A DNA stretch of 64,000 bases from Pseudomonas sp. JUb42 (GTDB lineage Bacteria; Pseudomonadota; Gammaproteobacteria; Pseudomonadales; Pseudomonadaceae), in the NCBI RefSeq assembly GCF_024807945.1, contig NZ_JANUFD010000016.1:1-64000 (forward strand), given 5' to 3'. Below, piece by piece: positions 32,798-40,650 of this stretch. Under the pieces are notes generated by a model. That model saw only the letters and a program-made list of their open reading frames with translations. It did no database searches and was not told where the DNA came from. A program made the position numbers and the translations under genes. Position 1 is the first letter of the stretch; each line of letters starts with the position of its first letter.

Positions 32798-35236
32798 TTA
32801 CCACTTGTAGTCGACGCTGGCCATTACGTTGCGGCGGTCGCCGTAGTAGCAGTAGAAGCCGTCACAGGTGGATAGATATTCCTTGTCGAACAGGTTGTTG
32901 GCATTGACCGCCACGCTGACGCCCTTGAGGGACGGGTTCAGGTAGCTCAGGTCGTAGTGCACGGCACCGTCCCACAGGGTGTAGTCGTTGGTATGACCGT
33001 CGGATTTGTCACGGACATAACCCAGACTGCCGATGGCGATGTTATCGGTCTCACCGATATAACGCACGCCCAGACCCATGCCGAAACCTGCCAATGGACC
33101 ATTGTGGAAGGTGTAGTCAGCCCAGACCGACGCCTGGTTTTCCGGGGTCAGCGGCAGCGGACGGTTCTTGTCCAGCGGGTTGCCGACCTTGGTCATCTTG
33201 GTGTTGGCGTTGGTGTAGGACGCCGTCAGCTTGAGGTTTTCGGTGACGTTGCCAACCGCTTCCAGCTCCAGGCCGCGAACCTTGGCTTCACCCAACGGGC
33301 GAGTGTTGCCGAACGTGTCGGAGAGCACGATGTTTTCGCGGGTCAGGTCGTAGACCGCTGCAGTGAACAGGATGTCGCTGCCCGGTGGCTGGTACTTCAG
33401 ACCCAGTTCATATTGCTTGCCGGTGCCTGGCTGATAAGCCTTGCCGTCGCTGCCGCCCTGTTCAGCCTCGAACGACTCGGCGTAGGAAATGTACGGAGTG
33501 AAACCGGAATCGAACACATAGCTCAGCGCCGCGTTGCCGCTGAAGTGGCTGTCGGTGCGCTTATCGTGAGCGTCGCTCATGTTGTAGAAGGTTGAATCGG
33601 TTTTCAGCAGATCCTGACGGCCGCCCAGGGTCAGGCGCCAGTTTTCCAGAGCCATCTGGTCCTGGACATAGAGGCCGGTATCGTCGGTCTTCTGGTTGTA
33701 GTTCTGGTACGCGGTGTACGAAACCTTGCTGAAGTCCTGGCCGTAGATCGGGTTGATGATGTTGCTGGTCGGCGCGTTGCCGTATTCCCACTTGTAGTTG
33801 TGGTTGATGCGCTGGTAATCCAGGCCCAGCAATACCGTGTGGCGGATGATGCCGGTATTGAAATCGGCCTGGAAATTGTTGTCCACGGCGAACTGGCTGA
33901 TGTCTTCGTTCACGACGTTGGCGCCGCGGGCCACGGTGCCGTCAGCGCTGACCGAGCCGTAGTAACCACCGGCAGTGATGCCCTGGAACGACAGATCGCT
34001 CTTGGTGTAGCGCAGGTTCTGCTTGAACTGCCAGACATCGTTGAAGCGGTGTTCAAAGGCATAACCCAGTGCGTAATAGGTCTTGTCGTAGAACTCCCAC
34101 TTCGGATCGCCCAGGTTTTCGTGATATTTCACTTTGCCGGCTGGCGTCGACAGCTTCGTGCCTTCCAGCGGCAGGAACTGGCTGGTGATACCGGTATCGT
34201 CGCGGTTGAACTGGCTGAGGAAGGTCAGCTTGGTGTCCGGGTCGATGTTCCAGGTCAGGCTGGGGGCCAGGTTGTAGCGCTTGTCGTCGATGTGCTCGAC
34301 GCTGGTACCGCTGTCACGCACCACGCCGCTGACGCGGTATTCGAAACGACCTTCATCATCGATCGGGCCGGTGCTGTCGAAGCTGATCTGCTTGCGCTGA
34401 TAGCTGCCGACCTGAGCCTGGATTTCGTGGCTGGCGGTGGCTTCAGGACGACGGCTGACCATGTCCAGCATGCCGCCTGCCGGCGTCTGGCCATAGACCG
34501 AAGAGGCCGGGCCGCGGAGCAGGGCGACGCGTTCCAGGTCCCAGGTTTCCAGCTTCGGCATCACGTAGGCGCCTTTGGGCAGCGCCAGGCCGTCGAGGAA
34601 CTGGGTCGGCTCGAAGCCACGGACTTTCAGCCACTCGGCGCGGCTGTCGCTGCCGTAGCTGCTGGCGGTGACGCCCGGCATGTAGCGTAAGGCGTCGTCG
34701 AGGTTCTGTACGGCGCGGTCTTTCATCTGCTCGCGAGTGGCGACGGAGATCGAGCGTGGCGCTTCGGCCAGGGCTGTGTCGGTCTTGGTGCCGGCGGCGG
34801 TACGGCTGGCGACATAACCTTCCACCGGGCCCCAGGCGCTCTCAGCACCGGCCGATTGACCCTGAATGGTGGTTTCCGGTAGGGCCACGGTGCCTTCCGG
34901 CGCGGCCATCAGGCTGAAGCTGCCTGCGCTGCTCTGCACCAATTGCAGGCCACTGCCACGCAAGGCCTGGCGCAGGGCGCCGGTGGCGTCGAACTGACCC
35001 TGTACCGGCGCCGAGGTGCGCCCGGCGACCAGAGACGGATCAACGGCCAGGGCGATACCGGCCTGGCTGGCGATCTGGTTCAGGGTCGTGGACAGCGAAC
35101 CGCCCGGCAAGTTGTAGGCCCGCACGCTGGAAGCCTGCTCGGCGGCCTGGATCGACAGGCTGGCGAGGGGAGTGGTCAGGGCAATGGCAACAGCCAACAG
35201 GCTGGGTCGCAACAGGGTTTCAAGCGCGCGGGACAT
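32798..35236 (-). CDS. TonB-dependent siderophore receptor with signalling domain (FoxA/FiuA-like)
   Basis: Outer-membrane transporter of 812 residues. After a signal peptide (residues 1-31, ending IQAAEQ) comes the STN signalling domain (YNLPGGSLSTTLNQIASQAG, residues 41-60) that talks to the FecR-type anti-sigma factor. A plug domain follows (QNLDDALRYMPGVTAS), then the 22-strand barrel ending in aromatic W. A Cys pair in CDGFYCYYGD near the C terminus and the final ASVDYKW are typical of the ferrioxamine/ferrichrome receptor group. Gene order sigma-FecR-receptor-PepSY matches the fox locus best, but a hydroxamate other than ferrioxamine is possible. Confidence 0.9.
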   Translation of the reverse strand: MSRALETLLRPSLLAVAIALTTPLASLSIQAAEQASSVRAYNLPGGSLSTTLNQIASQAGIALAVDPSLVAGRTSAPVQGQFDATGALRQALRGSGLQLVQSSAGSFSLMAAPEGTVALPETTIQGQSAGAESAWGPVEGYVASRTAAGTKTDTALAEAPRSISVATREQMKDRAVQNLDDALRYMPGVTASSYGSDSRAEWLKVRGFEPTQFLDGLALPKGAYVMPKLETWDLERVALLRGPASSVYGQTPAGGMLDMVSRRPEATASHEIQAQVGSYQRKQISFDSTGPIDDEGRFEYRVSGVVRDSGTSVEHIDDKRYNLAPSLTWNIDPDTKLTFLSQFNRDDTGITSQFLPLEGTKLSTPAGKVKYHENLGDPKWEFYDKTYYALGYAFEHRFNDVWQFKQNLRYTKSDLSFQGITAGGYYGSVSADGTVARGANVVNEDISQFAVDNNFQADFNTGIIRHTVLLGLDYQRINHNYKWEYGNAPTSNIINPIYGQDFSKVSYTAYQNYNQKTDDTGLYVQDQMALENWRLTLGGRQDLLKTDSTFYNMSDAHDKRTDSHFSGNAALSYVFDSGFTPYISYAESFEAEQGGSDGKAYQPGTGKQYELGLKYQPPGSDILFTAAVYDLTRENIVLSDTFGNTRPLGEAKVRGLELEAVGNVTENLKLTASYTNANTKMTKVGNPLDKNRPLPLTPENQASVWADYTFHNGPLAGFGMGLGVRYIGETDNIAIGSLGYVRDKSDGHTNDYTLWDGAVHYDLSYLNPSLKGVSVAVNANNLFDKEYLSTCDGFYCYYGDRRNVMASVDYKW

Positions 35237-35350
35237 AGGAGGCTCCTGGAGGGAAACGGTACTCAATGCCTGTGTGCCGAACGAGAATGGGAAAGTGATA
35301 GGGCTGATCGAAAATAATTTTGATTTAGATTGCCGATACGGAATAAAACT

Positions 35351-35443
35351 TGTGGGAGCCGGCTTGCTGGCGATAGCGGCAGATCAGTCACTGCCGCTTT
35401 TGCGAGCGCTTTGCACTCGATCGCCACCAAGGCGGCTCCCACA
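35351..35443. repeat. Inverted repeat, GGAGCCGGCTTGCTGGCGAT family
   Basis: Second member of the family seen at 25123-25214, with arms TGTGGGAGCCGGCTTGCTGG and AGGCGGCTCCCACA. It lies between the anti-sigma gene and the receptor gene of the same strand, and may uncouple their transcript levels. Confidence 0.85.
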
Positions 35444-35494
35444 TTGTGAGTATTGACCAGTACATCCGAAATAAATGTGTCGTCAGGAACACCC

Positions 35495-35520
35495 CCTTCG
35501 CGGGCAAGCCTCGCTCCAAC
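35495..35520. repeat. Single REP arm
   Basis: A lone CTTCGCGGGCAAGCCTCGCT arm without its partner, ending a few bases from the anti-sigma stop codon. Confidence 0.75.
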
Positions 35521-35523
35521 GGG

Positions 35524-36513
35524 TCAGGTTCCAGGTTTTGGCGTCTGTGCCACCACCGTTACCCACCACGGTGTGTGCTGTTCGATCTGCACGGGCAGGG
35601 TCGGGGTCAGGGCCTTGAGGGCCAGGTCGGAGTTGTTCAGTGGGAAACTGCCGGTAATGCGCAGGTCGGCCACTTCCGGTGCCACGCCCAGATGCCCGAT
35701 GCGATAGCGGCCCAGCTCGGTGATCAGGTCGCCCAGGCGTGCGTTGTCCACCACCAGCATGCCTCGGGTCCAGGCATCGGCGCCGGGATTGAGGGCGGTC
35801 AGCGGGCTGAGGCTGTCGCGGCTCAGGCGCAGTTGCTGGCCTTCGCGAACGATCTGTTCCTGCTCACTGGCCTGGGGATGGGCCGCGACCGCCGATTGCA
35901 GCACGCTGAGCAGGGTGTCGTCGTCTTCACGCTTGACCAGAAAGCGCGTACCCAGTGCATGCATGCGGCCATCGCGGGTTTCGACGATAAACGGGCGTGG
36001 ATCGTTATGGCTGCCGGTTTCGACGAGGATTTCGCCATCCTGCAGAATGATTCGCCGCTCCTTGCCGTCGAAACGTACATCGATAGCGCTGTGCGTGTTG
36101 AGTCGCACCAGGGTGTCATCGGCCAGGCGCACGCTGCGCTGCTCGCCGGTGGCCGTTCGCTGATCGGCAAGCCAGTAATCCACTGGCAGATAACGGGTAT
36201 TGCTCAACAGTAGACCCAGGCCACCGACCAGCAGCATGCCGAAGAAACTGCTGCGCAGCGTACGCACTTTGCGCCGGGCACTTTCGTCACTGTGCTGCAA
36301 GGCCCGCCTCGCGGGACCTGTGCCAATGGCAAAGCGTTGATCGAGCAGACCCAGTTGCCGCCATGCGCGGCTGTGTTCTTCACTGGCGCCGAGCCACTGA
36401 TTGAATTCTTCACGCTCGGTCGCGCTGCCGTTGTCGCCGTCCAGGCACAACTGCCAGGCGATGGCGGCATCCAGAACTTTGGCGGAAACGGGGTGGGCAT
36501 TGAAGCTGGTCAT
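35524..36513 (-). CDS. FecR-family anti-sigma/sigma regulator
   Basis: A 329-residue cell-surface-signalling regulator. The N-terminal cytoplasmic part has the DUF4880/FecR_N block (AIAWQLCLDGDNGSATEREE then WLGASEEHSRAWRQL). A membrane helix follows at about residues 87-105 (SSFFGMLLVGGLGLLLSN). The periplasmic FecR domain has IDVRFDGKERRIILQDGE, and an STN-like end receives the receptor's signal. The ATG at 36513 overlaps the sigma stop codon. It would hold the sigma factor until the loaded receptor signals. Confidence 0.93.
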   Translation of the reverse strand: MTSFNAHPVSAKVLDAAIAWQLCLDGDNGSATEREEFNQWLGASEEHSRAWRQLGLLDQRFAIGTGPARRALQHSDESARRKVRTLRSSFFGMLLVGGLGLLLSNTRYLPVDYWLADQRTATGEQRSVRLADDTLVRLNTHSAIDVRFDGKERRIILQDGEILVETGSHNDPRPFIVETRDGRMHALGTRFLVKREDDDTLLSVLQSAVAAHPQASEQEQIVREGQQLRLSRDSLSPLTALNPGADAWTRGMLVVDNARLGDLITELGRYRIGHLGVAPEVADLRITGSFPLNNSDLALKALTPTLPVQIEQHTPWWVTVVAQTPKPGT

Positions 36514-37028
36514 GTCGGTTCGCCGTACAGGGCGATGTAACACTGGCGCATGCCCTGGGCCAGGTACTGGCGCACGCGGGGCACGGAAACCCCCAGGCGC
36601 TCGGCGATCTCGCCGTGGCTCAGGCCATCGAGGCGGTTATAAAGGAAAGCCGCACGGGACTTGCTCGACAGCTTGCCCAACAGGCGATCGATTTCCTTGA
36701 GGTCTTCGAGAATCAGGTGCTGCTCTTCCAGGCCCGGTTGTTCGCCTTCGGGAATCAGCATTAATTCGTTCAGATACGCCTGCTCTAGGGCGGCGCGACG
36801 GAAATAGTCGAACAACAGGCCCTTGGCGATGGCGACGAGGAAGGCGCGGGGCTCGCGCGGGTCATTGAACGCTTCACGGCCCAACAGGCGCACGAAGGTG
36901 TCCTGGCTCAAGTCTTCGGCACGCTGCGGGCACGCTACATTGCGTCGCAGCCAGGTCAGCAACCAGCCACGGTGGTCGCGATACAGCGTCCCTACCAGCT
37001 CGCGTTGAGAACTTTGCACTGACGACAC
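36510..37028 (-). CDS. ECF sigma factor of the siderophore operon (FecI/FoxI-like)
   Basis: A 172-residue iron-starvation sigma factor. Region 2 is seen as CPQRAEDLSQDTFVRLLGRE and region 4 as RLDGLSHGEIAERLGVSVPRVRQYLAQG. It is expected to transcribe the receptor gene downstream. Translation is coupled to the FecR gene. A Fur-box-like sequence lies about 30-45 bases upstream of the start, so iron should repress the whole unit. Confidence 0.93.
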   Translation of the reverse strand: MSSVQSSQRELVGTLYRDHRGWLLTWLRRNVACPQRAEDLSQDTFVRLLGREAFNDPREPRAFLVAIAKGLLFDYFRRAALEQAYLNELMLIPEGEQPGLEEQHLILEDLKEIDRLLGKLSSKSRAAFLYNRLDGLSHGEIAERLGVSVPRVRQYLAQGMRQCYIALYGEPT

Positions 37029-37055
37029 GAATAGCCCCGAGTGTGTAACATCATT

Positions 37056-37075
37056 TAACGAGAATTATTCGCGAT
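37056..37075 (-). promoter_or_regulatory. Fur-box-like sequence before the sigma gene
   Basis: TAACGAGAATTATTCGCGA holds the GAGAATTATT core found in many pseudomonad Fur boxes. It is an imperfect palindrome in the promoter region of an iron-starvation sigma factor, the expected place for Fur control. Confidence 0.6.
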
Positions 37076-37156
37076 TGTGTCAGAGCACATCGATGCTGGC
37101 AATTGGTAGTGATTATCTATTGCGCTCCAGTCGTCGAAATTTGTTAGGTGGGCCAC

Positions 37157-37250
37157 TGTGGGAGCGAGGCTGGCCCGCGAAGGCTATGTTCCAGGCTCGG
37201 AAAATGTATCGGATGCACTGGCCTCTTCGCGGGCCAGCCTCGCTCCCACA
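37157..37250. repeat. REP pair, GAGGCTGGCCCGCGAA variant
   Basis: Arms GTGGGAGCGAGGCTGGCCCG and CGGGCCAGCCTCGCTCCCAC are perfect complements; both carry GGCC instead of the usual TGCC, a compensatory pair of changes showing that arm pairing is maintained. Confidence 0.92.
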
Positions 37251-37265
37251 GGCTGGCATGGGCGC

Positions 37266-37979
37266 TCAGAAGGAATGCGACTGCTTTCTGCGCCGCCATT
37301 GCCCAAGGCACTGCTCCAGCCGCGCCGGGCTGTCGATCTGTTGGCGGCGGGCGTGGCTGAACAGGATCAGCGCCAACTCGGCGGTGACCATGGCGTCGGC
37401 GCTGGCATGATGGCGTTCTTCGGCGTGCAGGCCGAAAAAACCGGTCCAGTCATCCAGCCCTGCCTGGCGGAAGTTGGCCTGGGGGCAAAGCATCGGTGCG
37501 ATATCGGCGACATCGAGAAAGGCGTGTTGCAGACGATAGCCGAGGCTGTCTTTCAAGGCGCGTCCCAGCATGTGCTGGTCAAACGGCGCGTGGAAGGCCA
37601 GCAGCGGGCTGTCGCCGACGAACTCCATGAAATCCAGCAGCGCTTCGACCGGCTCGTTGCCCGCGGCAATCGCACTGGGGCCCAGGCCATGGATCAGCAC
37701 GGCAGGGCCAGGCTTGTGATCGACCCGCAGCAGGGTTTGTTCGAACTGCTGGCTCAGGTCGATGGCACCGTCTTCGATGACCACGGCACCGATGGATAGC
37801 ACCTGATCGCGGCTCATGTTCAGGCCGGTGGTTTCCAGATCCACCACCACCCAGCGCTGTTGGCGCAGGCTATGTTCGCCCAGGGATGTAAAAGCGTGCA
37901 GTTGGCCCAGGCGCCGCTCTTGCTCGGAACTCAGGGGAGCGGCCTTGGCCTTGGGGCGTAGCCATTCGAACAGATTCAT
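37266..37979 (-). CDS. 3'-5' exonuclease, DnaQ/DEDDh family
   Basis: A 237-residue exonuclease like DNA polymerase III epsilon but shorter and free-standing. ExoI motif VVDLETTGLN (residues 45-54) gives the first Asp and Glu, ExoII lies in LAFHAPFDQHML, and ExoIII in HHASADAMVTAELAL with the DEDDh His and Asp. The start overlaps the stop of the DUF294/CBS gene, so the two are co-expressed. In P. aeruginosa the same pair lies by the acetate uptake genes; here those genes are absent. Confidence 0.92.
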   Translation of the reverse strand: MNLFEWLRPKAKAAPLSSEQERRLGQLHAFTSLGEHSLRQQRWVVVDLETTGLNMSRDQVLSIGAVVIEDGAIDLSQQFEQTLLRVDHKPGPAVLIHGLGPSAIAAGNEPVEALLDFMEFVGDSPLLAFHAPFDQHMLGRALKDSLGYRLQHAFLDVADIAPMLCPQANFRQAGLDDWTGFFGLHAEERHHASADAMVTAELALILFSHARRQQIDSPARLEQCLGQWRRRKQSHSF

Positions 37980-39910
37980 AGTTGATAGCGCAGGGTCAGG
38001 CTGGTTTGCAGGCGCTGGGCCTGGCGGAAAGACTCGCGCAAGATGCGTCGGTCCAAATGATTGAGGCTGTCGGGGTCGACCCGGTTGGACCAGGGCAGGT
38101 TCTGCCGACTCTGCAATTGATGCTGTTGCATGCGAGTCTGTTGAATGAAGTGATAGGCCTCTTCATAGGCGGCGCCGTCCAGCGGGTCGATCACTTCGCG
38201 CTCAACCAACTGGCGCAGGCGCTCCAGGGTGTTGTTGGCTTCGATGCCATTGGCCAAGGCCAGCAGCCGGGCGCCGTCGACGAAGGGTGTGAGCCCGGCG
38301 GTCTTCAGGTCCAGGGTGTCTTTGTCGCTGCCTTTGCCGGTCAGCACGAAGTCCTTGAAACGGCCCACGGGCGGACGCTGGCGCAGGGCGTTTTCTGCCA
38401 GCATGCGCTGAAACAAACGGTTGTCGGCCACCTGATCGAGAATACTGCGGCGCAGTTGCTGCCCACCGCTTTCGTCGCCCCAGACCACCCGCAGGTCGAA
38501 ATAGATGCTCGAGGCCAGCAGGTTCTCCGGCGTCGCCTCGCGGATGAACGCACTGAAACGCCGCGCCCATTCCAGCCGCGACAGGCACAGCTCCGGGTTA
38601 CCCGCCATGATATTGCCCTTGCACAGGGTAAAGCCGCACTGGGCCAGGCCCTGATTGATGCGCTCGGCGATGGGCAACAGCAGACCACGGATGTGCGCAG
38701 CTTCGGCGGCATCCTTGGCTTCAAAGAGAATACCGTTGTCCTGATCGGTGTGCAGGGTCTGTTCGCGGCGGCCTTCGCTGCCGAAGCACAACCAGCTAAA
38801 TGGCACGCCGGGATCGCCTTTCTCTTCCAGAGTCAGTTCGATGACGCGGCATACCGTGTGGTCGTTGAGCAGGGTGATGATCTGGGTGATCTGGGTCGAC
38901 GAGGCGCCGTGCGCGAGCATGCGGTCGACAAGCTGAACGATATCGCCGCGCAGATTGACCAGTTGTTCGATGCGCGAGGCATTGCGGATGGTCCTCGCTA
39001 GATGCACAAGGTCTACCCGTTGCAGCGAGAACAGGTCGCGCTCCGAGACCACGCCACACAGGCGCCCGTCCTTGACCAGGCAGACGTGGGCAATATGCCG
39101 CCCGGTCATGGCAATGGCGGCATCAAAGGCACTGGCTTCGGGGCTGAGATGGAAGGGGGCCTGGATCATCCGCTGCTGGATCGGCAGGCCGAAATCGGCG
39201 TTGACGTCCGCGACCGCCTCACGCAAATCGCGCAGGGTGAAAATCCCCAGGGGTGCCTGCTGCTCGTCGACGATGACGATGCTGCCCACCTGATGCTCAT
39301 GCATCATCCTCACCGCTTCGCGCAACGGTGTTTGCGGGCTGCACATCACCGGATGGCGCATGGCCAATTCGCCTAGGCGGGTATTGAGCGAGTATTGGGT
39401 GCCGAGGGTTTCAACCGCGCGCTGCTGGACTTGCTGGTTGACCTGATCGAGCAAGCTGCTGACCCCGCGCAGGGCGAAGTCGCGGAAGGTGTTGGACAGA
39501 CCGAACAGCTTGATGAACGCCGGTTTATTCAGCTGCAGGCAGAAGGTGTCTTCGGCGGCCAGGTGTTCGGTACGAGTAGCCCGCTCACCCAACAATGCCG
39601 CGAGGGGGAAACACTCGCCGGTAGTGATTTCGAAGGTGGTTTCGGTGCCGCCCTTGGCTGTGTGCGGGCGTTCGCCGACCACGCGGCCCTGCTTGACGAT
39701 ATAAAAGTGCTCTACTGGCCCATCGCCAGGCTTGATGATGCTCTCATCGGCGGCGTAAAAACGCAGCTGGCATTGCTCGACCAGATAGGCGAGGTGAGCG
39801 TTCTCCATCAGGTTGAACGGCGGAAACTTTTGCAGAAACTGCATCGTCCCATGAATGTTCTGCAACACTGCTGTTTTGCCTGCCTGGGTGAAAGCGTCCG
39901 CTTTGCTCAT
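37976..39910 (-). CDS. Cyclic-nucleotide-binding/CBS/DUF294 nucleotidyltransferase-like protein
   Basis: A 644-residue multidomain signalling protein. In order: a cNMP-binding domain (YIVKQGRVVGERP, near residues 71-83), two CBS domains (VGSIVIVDEQQAPLGIFTLRD and VVSERDLF), then a DUF294 nucleotidyltransferase domain with GSEGRREQTLHTDQDN near residue 385, and a DUF294_C helical end. The Asp pair of the GS...DxD core is present, so catalysis is possible. Homologues sit beside acetate/acetyl-CoA synthetase genes and are thought to regulate carbon use. Coupled to the exonuclease gene by a four-base overlap. Confidence 0.9.
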   Translation of the reverse strand: MSKADAFTQAGKTAVLQNIHGTMQFLQKFPPFNLMENAHLAYLVEQCQLRFYAADESIIKPGDGPVEHFYIVKQGRVVGERPHTAKGGTETTFEITTGECFPLAALLGERATRTEHLAAEDTFCLQLNKPAFIKLFGLSNTFRDFALRGVSSLLDQVNQQVQQRAVETLGTQYSLNTRLGELAMRHPVMCSPQTPLREAVRMMHEHQVGSIVIVDEQQAPLGIFTLRDLREAVADVNADFGLPIQQRMIQAPFHLSPEASAFDAAIAMTGRHIAHVCLVKDGRLCGVVSERDLFSLQRVDLVHLARTIRNASRIEQLVNLRGDIVQLVDRMLAHGASSTQITQIITLLNDHTVCRVIELTLEEKGDPGVPFSWLCFGSEGRREQTLHTDQDNGILFEAKDAAEAAHIRGLLLPIAERINQGLAQCGFTLCKGNIMAGNPELCLSRLEWARRFSAFIREATPENLLASSIYFDLRVVWGDESGGQQLRRSILDQVADNRLFQRMLAENALRQRPPVGRFKDFVLTGKGSDKDTLDLKTAGLTPFVDGARLLALANGIEANNTLERLRQLVEREVIDPLDGAAYEEAYHFIQQTRMQQHQLQSRQNLPWSNRVDPDSLNHLDRRILRESFRQAQRLQTSLTLRYQL

Positions 39911-40033
39911 GACCTGTACCGCGCTTTTTTATTTGTAAACAATGGTCGACCGCTTGCACAACGGTGCCCATTGGACGTAAGTCTTAGTACTGGCTGCGAC
40001 ACTTACACGTCGTTGATTGCAGGGAATGAAGAG

Positions 40034-40486
40034 ATGTCTATGTCTGACTACGATATTTTGAGCGACGAAGAGCGCGAGGCCCTCAACGAAGTCATGCTGG
40101 CCCCGGTGCCTGATTCACCGCAGCGGGTGCTGATCGTCGACGACGACAGGGAAGCGCGTGAAGTGCTGGCGGAAATCCTCAGCCTCAACGATATCAGTTG
40201 CCTGACCGCAGCCGGTGGCAATAGCGCCCTGCATCTGCTTCAGGCGCGCGAATCCATCGCGCTGCTGATTACCGACCTGCGCATGGTGCCGTGCAGCGGC
40301 CTGGACCTGATCCGCCAGGTGCGCGAATCCAATCGCGCGGAGCTGCCGATCATCATCGTTTCCGGCGACGCCAGCGTGCGCGATGCCATTGATGCCATGC
40401 ACCTGAGCGTGGTGGACTTCCTGCTCAAACCCATCAATACCAAGCAATTATTGAAATTGGTGAAGCGGGAATTGGGGATGGTGTAG
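40034..40486 (+). CDS. Orphan single-domain response regulator
   Basis: A 150-residue protein with a 30-residue acidic N-terminal extension and one receiver domain. The acidic pocket is VDDDREARE, the phospho-acceptor Asp lies in LLITDLRMVPCSGLD (near residue 82), and the conserved Lys in DFLLKPINT. There is no output domain and no kinase gene nearby, so it should act by protein contact. The ATG at 40034 is chosen; a second ATG two codons later is equally possible. It is divergent from the DUF294/CBS gene, with which it may be functionally linked. Confidence 0.9.
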   Translation: MSMSDYDILSDEEREALNEVMLAPVPDSPQRVLIVDDDREAREVLAEILSLNDISCLTAAGGNSALHLLQARESIALLITDLRMVPCSGLDLIRQVRESNRAELPIIIVSGDASVRDAIDAMHLSVVDFLLKPINTKQLLKLVKRELGMV

Positions 40487-40522
40487 CTGGAAATTGTGGG
40501 GGCAATTTGCTGAGGCGAATCC

Positions 40523-40614
40523 TGTGGGAGCGAATTTATTCGCGAAAGCGATATTCAAGTCGTTGAAGATGCGGTGGATGTACCGGCCTCTTCGCGAATG
40601 AATTCGCTCCCACA
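40523..40614. repeat. REP pair, GAATTTATTCGCGAAAG family
   Basis: Arms TGTGGGAGCGAATTTATTCG and CGAATGAATTCGCTCCCACA, between the convergent response-regulator and malate synthase genes. Confidence 0.9.
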
Positions 40615-40650
40615 ATTCGCCCCCACAGGATTTTCCCTTACAGGTAGTGC